DNA of 64,000 nucleotides from Apricaphanius iberus (taxonomy: Eukaryota > Chordata > Actinopteri > Cyprinodontiformes > Aphaniidae), in the NCBI GenBank assembly GCA_028564705.1, contig JAPXFQ010000787.1, positions 682,001 to 746,000 of the forward strand. The letters are read 5' to 3'. Positions 1-10,352 of this stretch are shown piece after piece. Under the pieces are notes generated by a model. It was not told where the DNA came from. It did not search any database and saw nothing but the letters and a program-made list of their open reading frames with translations. Within the stretch, counting starts at the first letter, position 1; each line of letters begins with the position of its first letter. The translations under genes and the position numbers were made by a program.

Positions 1-1079
1 TCTATTTTTCTGAAGGTAATTGTGCAAAACAAAAACAAAAAACTAGTCCCATAAATGCTGAATTTTTTTTACATTTGTTCGGATATTATTTTCTAAAACT
101 ATAATTTTCAATCCAGTTTACACTTGCCTTTTCTGTAAACCCGGTGTGAGCTGGTTAAGTTTGATCAAATACTGATTAGGACCCCTGATCAATCAACCAA
201 AAAATGAAGTCAGTCAATTATCCAGTAAAAAGTAGGCTATGAAACATAACATTAAAATGTCAGTTTTCAGCTCAAGTGCTGAATCTTTTTCTAACGGGCA
301 ATAGTTGCAATATGTCCAAAAACAAATATCCAACAACAATTAATTCTTTTTCATGAGGTACAAAAGGTGAAAGAGTCAAAGAGCTGCTGCTAGCTATGAA
401 CACTACAGAACAATTTACTGAGTTAGGCACAAAAATGAAAGGATAATATATTATTTTTCTCTCAGATTTAATGAGTAGCCCTACTGAGTGATTTTAGATA
501 CATTTCTAAGTGAGCAGAGCTTTTATAATAACCTTCCTTCTATTGTCAAATAAAAGTGTATTTTTTCCTTGCTTTATTAGACACACTCCCTAATTGTTGC
601 ATGCATTGCAGAATTGCAGTCTGATTTATTCATGGCGGGGACACAACCAGGCGACTCGATTAATTTGAGACGTGTACAAAACAGAGCAATGTTAACTGCT
701 GGTGCCAGACCCTGAAATAACCGATCGGATCAAAATTGGAAACATTCATGTCCAGACCTATCAGGTCTTCTCCGATGGCCAGAAACAGACCAGCAGCTTG
801 TGTTCGAGAGTAGATGCTTATCTAGAATCAATACACCACAATCTGGCCTTATCTCCCCCTCTGATATGGCGTACTGCCACTTTTCCGCACCCCTTCAATG
901 TCCTCAGGCCTCCCATTTGAAATTCCTGATGGCAGTTTGGGATTGCAAACCTCTCGTCAATAAGTCTAGTATAACTCCACTTAATCAACAGTAAATAAAT
1001 GCATGAAATGTGGATATTAAATAGGCTTATTGACTTGCTATGCTGGGAAGAATAACCTTTCTTTTATGTTTAGTTTGTT
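1..1079. other. AT-rich intergenic DNA, nothing recognised
   Basis: No coding pattern, TIR or LINE motif was recognised. Short open frames around 700-990 overlap each other and show no domain, so I treat them as chance. The DNA is low-complexity and A/T-rich, with a slightly more balanced stretch at about 600-960. Confidence 0.5.
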
Positions 1080-1430
1080 AAAATAATTCAGATTGAAGAT
1101 TTGTCCTGTGAGTTCCTCTTCTCTTGCAAACTTTTAACCAACTTCGAGTACACTTCAGTGATATTGTTTGTACCCTAGGGCCCGCAGGGTCCAATGATTT
1201 ACAGATTCTATCTCGACATGACCGACGAGGATGATCTCGTCTGTGTCGTTTCACCTTCTGTTCATTGTAATCTTCCGGGGATGACCTTACGGCATCCTGC
1301 AGATGGCACCCGAGGCAGAATCTGTCAGTGTCTGACCTCCTAAAGCGTTCTTTGAGACCCTCACACATGCAGATTTCTGTTTGTTTGGCCTTTCATGCCG
1401 TTCCACAGTGCATATCCCAAGGACTTTGGT
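1080..1430. repeat. Diverged direct repeat, copy A (partner at 4640-4935)
   Basis: This segment aligns with 4640-4935 along its length. The best block is 1244-1325 against 4789-4861, where the blocks ending in GGCAGAATCTG match with scattered substitutions. Flanking blocks also align, including a TTTGGCCTTT block followed by CACAGTGC and a TTGCAC block. On the minus strand both copies can be read as a peptide beginning RFCL and ending YNE-x-KVK, but the differences fall at all codon positions, so there is no sign of selection on a protein. It is either an old tandem duplication or two copies of an unrecognised dispersed repeat. Confidence 0.55.
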
Positions 1431-2608
1431 TATGTTGCACGTTTCGTACGACCAAAGAAACAGAATATTAAAAAACCGTCAGTGACATACACAATAACCA
1501 CTTGCAAGACTTTCTTTTGTCCATCATTCTAACATGGTTTTTGCAGTTAATATAATGATCTACTACAGAAAGAGATTTTAAACAGGAATCTATCTAGTTA
1601 GATCAACAAAAGTAAAACGGTTGAATAATTTTTTGCTTGATAAGCTGGTATGAAATACATTTTGTAAAAATTATCTTTTTTTTTTAAACGTGAAAATTAT
1701 TTTCTTTTTTTTATTTCCGAAGTAATAGCTTAAATTGTTCGAAAACATCAGCTTTGATTGAGAAACCCTGAGTTTTTAATTTATTCATTTTCTTGTTAAT
1801 TCAGAAAAACAAAGCTTTATATTCATATTTGTGTTTTGTTCATTCAGAAAAAAACACCTTCAAGCTTTCAAGTCCATCAAACTGCAGTAGAAGGTGAGAT
1901 AAAATAATATTTTAAAAAGTTTTCTAATGTTTTAATTTGTTTCAGTTATTTCTTATCACTAAAATAAATCTGCCAAAGAGCATGTTATTTTGCAGACGTT
2001 TATCTTCTTGTGTCTACATGAATGAATGGACAGACTAATGATCCCACAGTGTGCAAATTTACATGTTGAGGCAACACACACATGAAATGAATAAGAATAA
2101 AAGGCAAGTGAAAACAGATAGTAGGCTATGGAGTAACATATTATTAAATTAATAAATAAAAAACACTTTCTGTAAACGAAATAACTCAAAGTTGTTGAAG
2201 AAGTTGGATGCAATATTCAGGAAGTGTCATGAATGGGCCAAGGGACGTGTGATTACATTTTGGGGATGATCAGGTATTATGGAGGAATCTGAAATTTACT
2301 GAGGTGGTTGGCAGAGGGCTAAGCTCTCCAAGTTCTGTTTTTCTGGTTATTTTACGATCATTTCTGATTGATTCAATCAGTTTGCGGTGTTTTTATGAGC
2401 AGTGTTTTTCTTATGTGAGATGCATTTGCCGTTATCAAAGCCAAGGTGCTACTGACTGAGTGACTGGATGCCCATTGAAATATTATCTCCTGTTGTTTGT
2501 TTGTGTATGTGTATTAAAATGTACAAAACAGTTAAATGTGTCTTGCCACACCGGGCAGCTCTCTGGGTGCTCAGCACCCCTAAAGATCTGATCCTAGAAT
2601 CGCCCCTG
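1431..2608. other. AT-rich intergenic DNA, nothing recognised
   Basis: No transposon end or coding domain was seen. It contains several A or T runs (for example about 1676-1712) and ordinary AT-rich sequence. Confidence 0.45.
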
Positions 2609-3083
2609 AGTGGACTACAAATGAATAAGAAAAATGGCCGTGAGATTAGCCAGCTTCGCCTCTTCCTCCAGGACAAAGAAACAAGCTTTAAACATGGAGA
2701 AACCAACTATATATCTGGAATCATGTGGAAAGTAGCAGTTATGCTAGGGAAGAAATAGTTGTTGGAGTGAGAGCTAGCAAGCAGCACAAGCTCTACAAGG
2801 TCTCGCTGGGTGTTTCAATTGCTAGCTAGTAGTAGCTAAAGTTAGCTACCTGACATCATATATGTGACTTTTGATTTGTAGGCATTTCAACTGTGAATAA
2901 TACAAGCAAAAAAACAAACAAACAGCTGTAGTACAGATTATTAGTTAACGTTTAAATTGGGGATCATCATATGTTTGATACAAGGGGTAAGACAAAGAAA
3001 ATACAAGAAAATAAATTTCTATCTATACTTTTTCAGCTTGGGGACCCATGGGAACCGGAAGAGTGAGGAGATTTAGGTTCCCT
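2609..3083 (+). mobile_element. Non-autonomous TIR element of the GGGAGCCTAAG family, 5'-truncated copy
   Basis: The sequence from the block GTGGACTACAA to the terminal GGTTCCCT is homologous to the interior and right end of the full copy at 26636-27355. Shared landmarks in order are TAAACATGGAGAAA, ATGTGGAAAGTAGCAG, the CTCTACAAG block, TCATATATG, TTTGATTTGTAGG, and a right end carrying GGGGACCCA then CCGGAAG. The left TIR is missing, so this copy is partial. The 96-aa and 85-aa open frames across it are not genes. Confidence 0.75.
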
Positions 3084-3699
3084 ACAGTGGTAAAATAGAA
3101 TAACTGTTAGCCTTAGCATCATTGAGCTTGAGTTGCTGGTAGATTTTAAAGCTATTAGTTTAAGTGGCTTTTAGCTTAGGTAGAAGTTAATTTATTTAAA
3201 TGTTAGCTAAAGTAGCTATAATAAGTTGTTGGCAATAGAAAAGGTATAAGGAATAAACAATATAAATTTAGCCAAAGGTAGAGATTTATACCACCAAACC
3301 GCGGTTATGGATTTGGATGTCAGCAAGATGTGTCTACATACTTTGTGCCAGGTATGCAAGGATACTGATGTTCACTGTTTGTCTTCACACTAGATATTCA
3401 AAGTTTAAAGTTTGTTGTTTATTATTTAACAGAAAGGAAATCTGTTGAAGCATTTTTAATTCAAATATATTTAGGTTTCTTTTTGTGCAATATTAAATCT
3501 ATGAATTAGTAACCAGGAAAGCAGATAACAATTTTCCTCTTTATTTATGTTGTGAGCATTTTTGTTTTGCATTGTTTTGGAAAAGGAATTGAATATTTTC
3601 AAAATGCATTTAGCAAAATAAATGTTCTTTAATTGCATTCAAAACCTTTTTGATGTTGTTCTGCTGCAACATGTCTGGAAACTGAGAATTTTGACATGT

Positions 3700-3792
3700 A
3701 AAACAAAAAAAAACTAACCAATACATATCGTTACTGCACATCCTTTAGATTATATATTGCAATATAGATTTGAGGCCATATCGCCCAACCCT
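3700..3792. mobile_element. Right end of a hAT-type MITE (solo end)
   Basis: The sequence GGCCATATCGCCCAACCCTA ends exactly where minisatellite sequence resumes. It is the mirror image of the terminal TAGGGCTGGGCGATAT-type motif of teleost hAT MITEs and closely matches the right end of the complete element at 29644-30801. No partner left end was found upstream, and 3241-3700 is otherwise featureless AT-rich DNA. Confidence 0.5.
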
Positions 3793-4035
3793 AGCTGTAA
3801 TAGTGTTTAGCTGTTAGTTTTTAGCTTCAATAGCAGTTTTTTCACATAGCAGTTAGCTTAAGTAGGTATTTAGTACCTGCTGTTTGAGTGGCTGTTAGCT
3901 TAACTAGTAACAGACTTAAGTAGCTGCTAGTTAGCTAGCTGTTTGTTTGAGTAGCTTTTAGCTTGAGTAGCTGTTAGTCTAACTACCAGTTGCCTGATTA
4001 GCAGCATTTTACATAGCTAAGTTTGTGTTGCTGAG

Positions 4036-4330
4036 TAGATCCTATGGTGCTTTTCATTTACCTCATAATTAGGAACTCTGAGCTTTGTTTAACGTCACAC
4101 CCAAGTAAACGGCGTTCCAATTAACGTAGTCGGAGAAGTCGGGATTTCAAAATGGTGACAACCAGTTCACCGTTGTTGGTAGCACCTCCTAAAAACATAG
4201 TTTTAATCCATACTTTCTTTTTTTGCAAGTTTGACTTCAAGGGGATGTTTTATTGATTTTTTTCTGACCTGCAAATTTGATTTTCTGAGTTCCATCTACA
4301 AACGTAACGCACCATACGCCTAACTACAGT
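4036..4330 (+). repeat. Dispersed repeat 'GAAGTCGGGATTTC' family, copy 1
   Basis: The core CATTTACCTC, GCGTTCCAATTAACGTAGTC and GAAGTCGGGATTTC followed by ATGGTGAC is shared with 8771-9140 and with the reverse complement of 34600-34760. All three copies sit inside or next to the TTAGCTTGAG minisatellite. It is probably a non-autonomous DNA transposon, but I could not define clean TIRs or a target duplication. Confidence 0.55.
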
Positions 4331-4639
4331 ACCTGTTGCTACGAGCTTGATTAGCAATTAGATCAGGTACATGCTATCTTATCCAGCTGTTAGTTTGCTT
4401 TTCAAATTGCTATCTTGAATATATATTAGCCTAACTACCTGTAGTAACAGTCTTAATGAACTACTAGCTGGACTAAGAGCTTGAGCAGAAGTTAGCTCAA
4501 CTAGCTGGTCTGGTTTGAGGAGCTATTTCTTTGTAATTTTATAAATACCAATGACACAAAGGCCCACACTAACACAAACAAATGAATGATTATCCTTTCT
4601 CTTATCTTTACAGTAAATTTAAATACTTTCTGTTGAGTT

Positions 4640-4935
4640 TTTATCCTTTGGGGTTGCTCTGTCCCAAGAGGCTTTTGAGACCACTTTAGGAGTTTCAGTG
4701 CTACTATTTCCCCTAGAGCTTACATGTACCACTGATGTATAGATCCTATCTTCATATGACCGACAGGAATATTTCTTGCATGAGTTTCACCTTCTCCTCA
4801 TTATATTCTTTTAGGGATGACCTTCCAACATTATGCATATGGTACTCTAGGCAGAATCTGGGCAGACTGTAGTTTATTTGGCCTTTTGTCTCTGACGTTG
4901 CACAGTGCTTTTCAGGATTTGGGTTTATTTGCACA
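4640..4935. repeat. Diverged direct repeat, copy B (partner at 1080-1430)
   Basis: This is the partner of 1080-1430, in the same orientation and about 3.5 kb away. The open frame on the minus strand here (4752-5096) shows the RFCL/YNEEKVK peptide pattern also seen in copy A, but it has no recognisable domain. Confidence 0.55.
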
Positions 4936-6240
4936 TTCTGCATGGCTACACGAATTGACAGTGGGGACAGTATTACAATGCAGTGGTGGTTCGGCTCTGT
5001 GATGGAGAGAAAAAGCAAGGGAGAGGAGACGGAGCGGTGCACTGTGAAGGATAGAAGCGGCCCTGCTGGAGGCGCGCCACAGGCTATGTCTGACATCCCT
5101 CTCTCTGACGGACTGATGAGATTACCCTGACATTTTTTCCTTCCAACTTAAATTGCATTACCACAAGGATCTTATGTTAGGCAGATCTCCATATTATTCT
5201 TGAGGGGATTTGGGCTCCATTTTGCTCTGTGCTTCATTCTGTTCCCTCCTTTTTTTTTTCCTCTTCCAGTCACACTCAGAGGAATGAAATCTTCTTTACA
5301 GCCTTGTGTGTATTATCTGGTAGCAAGACTACACGGATCCCTTTTGAGAGCTCGCACAGGCCCCTCCTGTCGTAAACTAGAACGATGCAGGTCACTAACT
5401 TCGCAACTGAACTGTGACATTTGATTAGACACCTATCCTAACATGGTGGGCTGTTAACACAATGAACTAACCAAGCAGTGCAGCCCGAGAGTCACTTCTA
5501 ATTAGGGATAACCCATTTAAAAAGCAGATCCAAACACAGACCATGAACTGTGCAGATTGGGGTCAAGGGAGCATGTTTTTCACGCCAGTAATTTACATTC
5601 AACCTTTGCGTTTCACCTTGACATTTAAGGTTAACTGACAAATTAGGGCGCTGTTTTTTTATGATTTGTTGCGGTGGGGGTGAACACGCACCGGGAGTCT
5701 GTTTGCCACCAGAGTCGACACTCTTATTTTCCTGCGCTGAATAGCGTAATGGTCTCAATTAGTCTAAAAGTCACCATGGGTAATAATTCACCTCACTCCG
5801 GCTTCATTTCCTCAGATTCAACTCAAGCATAGCACAGGAAATGACACTTCGGGAGCTTTTAAAAAATGATGAGGACAAAGCGGCGTGATCGCCACGGTAA
5901 ATCAGGTGAGCGACACGTGAGCGGTGACAGCCTGTCAGTTGTGGCGGTGATGTGTTCATCAGGAGGCCAGGTGATATCGCTCAATCACTGGGGCCTTTAT
6001 CACAAAAAAGACTGGTCACGGGAATTAAACACAGTTCTCATTATCAGGTGGCATCTCACTAAAATCAATCATGACAGATTCCATCATTCAAAAAAACTCT
6101 GTGTAAACATACAACCCCGCAGATAACCCAGATAGGAGGTTACCGTACTAACCTATACACGCACTGACCATGTTTCTGGAATCCACATCAACTTTTAATT
6201 ATACACACAAGTGTATGAGGGTGTTAGTAGGAGCGGTAGT
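4936..6240. other. Single-copy-like DNA of balanced composition, possible conserved non-coding DNA
   Basis: The segment, especially about 5480-6130, is less AT-rich than its surroundings and has no repeat or transposon hallmark. Its short open frames (for example 5866-6126) have no domain. Such blocks between repeats in fish are sometimes conserved regulatory DNA, but the sequence alone cannot show conservation, so this is inference. Confidence 0.2.
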
Positions 6241-7639
6241 TAGGGGTTGGTCCCTTAAACAGAGGGTTGGCTTTTTAAACTCCTTGGGCAAGACAATGCA
6301 CCTGCTTTGCCAGGGCAGCTGTGGCCAAATTGGTGAATGACTTAAAAAAATCAATGTACAACCTCACTCCTCATAGGATGCAAACTTGACCACACATTTG
6401 TTTTTAGCTGTTCCAAAACCAGTTTGGAAGTATTTTGAAGGGCTTTTTTTCTCTTTTGGAAAACAAGTTGCTTCCAAGTTTTAGCCGTCAATCTGTTGAT
6501 TTAAGATGGAGTAGAAGAAACCGGAGATAGACATCTGCCTGCGTTGCTTATAACCATTTATTTATTTTTTTAACAATGACAGAAAAACGCTGTACACGGA
6601 CCAAAAACACTCTCTCAGCATAATGCTGGCCAAACAATTGTTATATGTTGCTACTGAAAGCCCGTAGTCCACAAATAAAAATTAAAGGCTGAGGTTGGGA
6701 CTTCGGGAAGAACCTTTCCGAAGCGTAATGTAAGCCTGCCTGGTTGTTTCCAAAAATGATTTGGATGTGTGTTTGTGATCAAAGCATCCTGTTGGAAAAC
6801 CCACCATGTCCAAGGGTCAGAAGCCTTTGGTCCAATGTGAAAATTAAGATTTTGAGGATAATTATTCTTTGTGCGATAAACTATTGGGATAAAAAAGTGT
6901 AATGTTGTTGTCTGGAAGCCTCACTGTGATATGTCCAAATAAAAAATTTGTATGGTGCAAATGGCACAATCTTTTTTTTTTTTGCATAAAACTGTACTCC
7001 ATGAGACATTTGGCCCTTTAGCGTATAAAGGGTTGATTTATAAGCAGGGATCTTTTTTTGTTTTTGTTGGCACCCTCAGTGACAGTAGTGTTCCAGCAGT
7101 CTAGATCAGGCAGGTTTGACATTTTTGTGTGATTACTGGGTTAATCCCAAACATTCAAACCACCTGACTTTCTGTGGGTGATGGTTCTAGTCTTCTCCCA
7201 AACCTTGCTAAAGTGGTAACTCGTTTTTATAGCTTGTACTTATGTCTAATTGCCTGCATTTAAAATCTTAGAATTTGCAGTTGTTTTTTTAAATAGCCCC
7301 CAAAAGATTTATTCTGACACTATTGTTCTGAGTATTGTTTAACCTACTAATTTATCTGAAACAAATCTCTTTAATGTTGATAATAATAAGAAGCTACCAG
7401 CTGCACTCAATTGTTATTGGTACCAAGACCTTGGGTGTTTATTTCATCACCATTTTATCCTGTAAAAAATGAAAGGTTCATGAAAATCATAAAAAAAATT
7501 GAATGGTTCAGTATATATTCAGGTGAACATTCACTTAAGGTCCTGATTGCAGAACTAATATGTATTTTTGGAACTAGAGTGGCCAAATGCCAACTGGAAA
7601 GTTGGGGTTTTCTTGAACTGTAGTTTGCCTCTGACTTGT
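6241..7639. other. AT-rich intergenic DNA, nothing recognised
   Basis: No gene or mobile-element hallmark was seen. A few homopolymer T and A runs are present, for example 6971-6981. Confidence 0.45.
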
Positions 7640-8060
7640 GCTTCAACAGTGTGCCATTGTTTCTATGACAGAAAAGAGAATGCACTTTTTCCTTTTATTG
7701 AAACTGGTAACGCAGCATAGACTGCAGTATCCTAATGGGCAGCAGCCATCCTCTCATTTACTGTTAATTACCACTCGAAAAATGATGATAAATGACATGA
7801 CTTGTGTCACATCGTGCCATGCAATGCTCCGTATAGCAGAGTGGGGAAGGCCGTGTTGTTTGGGAAAAGGAGAACAGCGGTGACCTTGACAGATAAGGAT
7901 CTATTCCACGTTCATTCCCATCCGGAAACCATGACTTACCAATCATTAACAAGCTTATAGATTTGGCATCCTGGAGCCATCTTCATTTTTCATGCAGCTT
8001 CTGATAATTGCTGCTCCCCTTACAGTTTTCCAAACACGATCACTGAGGTGCAGCTTACAA
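7640..8060. other. Candidate conserved non-coding block
   Basis: A stretch of high complexity and balanced base content between AT-rich flanks, without TIRs, LINE motifs or a convincing open frame. The call is inference from texture only; alignment to other teleosts would decide it. Confidence 0.2.
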
Positions 8061-8589
8061 TTATCGTATTTAATGACTGCATAGTTATATTTTAGCACTG
8101 GATTGACTGTGTACACCACAGCTCTACACATTTAGCTGTAGTTGATCAATCAAAGTTGACTTTTTTTTAAAAGGTCATAGCACATCAATGCAATTTGTCG
8201 TTCAGCAGGGATATGCTTTATTCAGCAACCAGATTATGTTGTGTTACATTTCACTCAGAAAACAACTAACACAATCAATATTTCTTCACTAATCACTGCG
8301 TATTTTTATTAGCACAACATAAAAAAAAAGTTTGTTGTGAAAACGATATTCTCAAATGCCACTTACCAAAAAAAAGAGGGTATAAAAGTACAATTTACTG
8401 TGGTATGAATAAACTGTAACATAGAGAAATAATTAACTTAACTACATGTGTCCTTAATAGCTGCTGAGACAAGTGGTGGATATTAACCTGTAACCTTTAA
8501 AAGCTGTTGTCCTAAAAAAATAACTTTATATTTAGCTGCTGCGTTGATTGGCCAAAAACGGGATTACACAGATCCAAACTTGAGCAAGG
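8061..8589. other. AT-rich intergenic DNA, nothing recognised
   Basis: No gene, TIR or repeat hallmark was recognised between the preceding block and the minisatellite. Confidence 0.4.
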
Positions 8590-8770
8590 AAAAGTTTATT
8601 TAGGTGTTAGCTTGAATAGGTGTTCATGTAAACAGCCATTGGCATGTTTACCTTTTAGTTTGAGTAGATGCTAACTTGTATAACTATTAGCCTCAACAGC
8701 AGTTTGTTTAATTAGCTGCTAACTTGAATAGCTGGTAGTTCAACAAGCTGCTATTTTAACACTTGTTAGA

Positions 8771-9140
8771 TTGCGTTTAATTTATCTTGGAAGTGGTAAA
8801 TCAAGGCTAGGTTTGATGTCATGTCGGTGTATCCAGTGTTTCCAGTTAACATGGTCGGATAAGTCGCGATTCCAATATGGCATGGCCAAAGAGGCCAGTT
8901 GGTAGTACCTCTTACAAAATCCGTTTTGAGATGTGCTTTCCATATGTAAACACTACTTTTATCTTGTTAAGTTCAGATTTGTGGGCTGTACATGTAACAT
9001 TGATTTAGACACACTCCTAGAGTCTCTTATGAAACGAACTTGTTACCACCAAACCTACTGTTGTTAATGTGACCAGGCATAATGAAAGTCAAAGGTAGAG
9101 CTAGACAACAATCTCTGACTTTCCAATTGGGAATTCCAGG
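8771..9140 (+). repeat. Dispersed repeat 'GAAGTCGGGATTTC' family, copy 2
   Basis: The block GTTTCCAGTTAACATGGTC then GGATAAGTCGCGATTCC and ATATGG aligns with 4110-4155 and with the reverse complement of 34620-34690. The far end near 9117-9140 carries CTTTCCAATTGGGAATTCC, possibly the other terminus. It is embedded in minisatellite sequence. Confidence 0.5.
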
Positions 9141-9310
9141 CGAACTGCAGGTCAAAGTTAGTTCGGTAGCCATTAGCTTGAGTTTCTTGTTGTTTGCTAA
9201 TTAGCCATTAGTTTGAGTAGAGGTGACCCTGAATAGCTGTTAGCTTGGTTTGCTGAAAACCTGGGCAGCTGTTAGCCTGTAGCTGGACCTACCCACTCTA
9301 GTAGATGTTA

Positions 9311-9318
9311 GGTTCAGT
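9311..9318. repeat. hAT target-site duplication, left copy (GGTTCAGT)
   Basis: Exact match to 12259-12266 on the far side of the element. Removing the element and one copy restores continuous minisatellite sequence (GATGTTA, GGTTCAGT, AGGTGTTAACC). Confidence 0.88.
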
Positions 9319-9486
9319 TAGGGGTTGCCAACCGTTCCGTATAATACGGAATTTTCCCGTATTTGACACATGAAAGTCTTGTTCCGTATTGAACTGATAC
9401 GGAAGGCACTTTGTTCCGTATTTTTTAGAATTAATTCAGTGCAAATCCATGACAGACACAAAGCTTCTAATATATGTCAGATTATT

Positions 9487-9757
9487 GTGGCAGTGTGGAG
9501 GTCCTGTCACTATGGCTCCGTTTGATCATGTGCCCTGGAGTCATGGGATCGAATCCCGCTTGGGCCCTCATGGTGTACCTTGCCACATTTGGCGTTGCTG
9601 GCAGGATCCATGTGATACTGGTAATAAGTCCATGGATTCGAAATTGATGGCACCCTGCGCAGAAGCACAAGGACGTGCTTGTGATAAGAGGGGGAGAGAT
9701 GTGACAGTGTGGAGGTCCGAATCCTGAGCGGGCCCTCATGGTGTACCTTGCCACATT
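9487..9757. repeat. Internal direct duplication within the hAT element, with tRNA B-box-like motif
   Basis: A unit beginning GTGGCAGTGTGGAGGTCC and ending GGGCCCTCATGGTGTACCTT then GCCACATT occurs at 9487-9589. It recurs in shortened form at 9701-9757, which lacks the middle. The longer unit contains GGGATCGAATCCC, resembling a tRNA B box (GGTTCGAATCCC). This may be a SINE-like insertion that was partly duplicated; I could not identify a clear A box. Confidence 0.5.
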
Positions 9758-9913
9758 ATGAACGAAGACATAGTCTGAAAACAAAAAAAAATAACAGTTT
9801 CTCCCCCTGTTTGTCTATGATCAGCGTAGCGTTTTTGACATCTTGGAACGTCATCAGAGAATCCCCTTTTAATTGGTCGTTTCAGTCATTGTGAGTCACG
9901 TATCATAGCAACG

Positions 9914-10251
9914 ATGACGACCAGTGACAACAGCAGGAAATTTAAAAATGACTACCCCCGAGTGGCCGGCGAAAAAGAAAAGAGCACAAAAGTACAGAAT
10001 TGAATGGGAAAATGACTACCCGTGGCTGGAATGCGTGAGGGACAATGAATACAAGGCCAGTTGTACCAAATGCCGTCGCTTTTTTTCTTTTTGCCACGGC
10101 GGTGTGTGATATTAAGCAGCACACATCAGGAGAAAATCACAAGAGCAGCGAGAGGCTGCGAGCGATGTCAAGGTTCCTTGTCCGTCAGACGTCTCCAGAG
10201 GCTGATATGGTAGGCTATGTAATCATGTGGATTGGACTCAAATATAGTTGA
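9914..10251 (+). pseudogene. hAT transposase N-terminal zinc-finger fragment (BED/TTF-type), frameshifted
   Basis: From the ATG at 9914 the frame enters a conserved block with the hAT-type pattern W-x3-YPWL, then a CTKC cysteine pair and a FSFCHGG segment ending at about 10109. The reading shifts frame and continues as DIKQH-x5-NHKSS and SRFLV to about 10250. The CxxC pair and the H-x5-H pair are what is expected of the DNA-binding zinc finger that begins many animal hAT transposases. The finger is therefore split by a frameshift near 10100. No DDE catalytic region or C-terminal dimerisation domain follows, because the Harbinger-like insertion and deletion remove it. It lies in the orientation expected for the surrounding hAT element. 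Confidence 0.75.
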
Positions 10252-10352
10252 TATGAATATTAATAGAGATAGTACAAGTTTAGCCTAACATTCCATCCAT
10301 ACATCTACCCAGTGCTCCCCCTTGTGTTCCTGTCTCCCACTCCCTCACCTTG

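Larger units (their letters stand above)
3090..4530. repeat. Degenerate TTAGCTTGAGTAGCTG-type minisatellite block (interrupted)
   Basis: Loose tandem repeats of a roughly 16-20 bp unit resembling GTTAGCTTGAGTAGCT occupy 3095-3240, 3793-4035 and 4320-4520. They are separated by a hAT-like end (to 3792) and a dispersed repeat (4036-4330). Units are heavily mutated, so this is an old array. The same unit recurs at 8590-9318, 12259-12420, 29178-29380 (reverse) and 36297-36780 (reverse). Confidence 0.65.
8590..9318. repeat. TTAGCTTGAG-type minisatellite block, left part
   Basis: Degenerate units such as GTTAGCTTGAATAG and CTGTTAGCTTGG occur at 8600-8770 and 9150-9318. A copy of the GAAGTCGGGATTTC repeat lies between them (8771-9140). 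The array is cut at 9318 by the hAT insertion and resumes at 12259 after the target duplication, so the two parts were once continuous. Confidence 0.65.
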
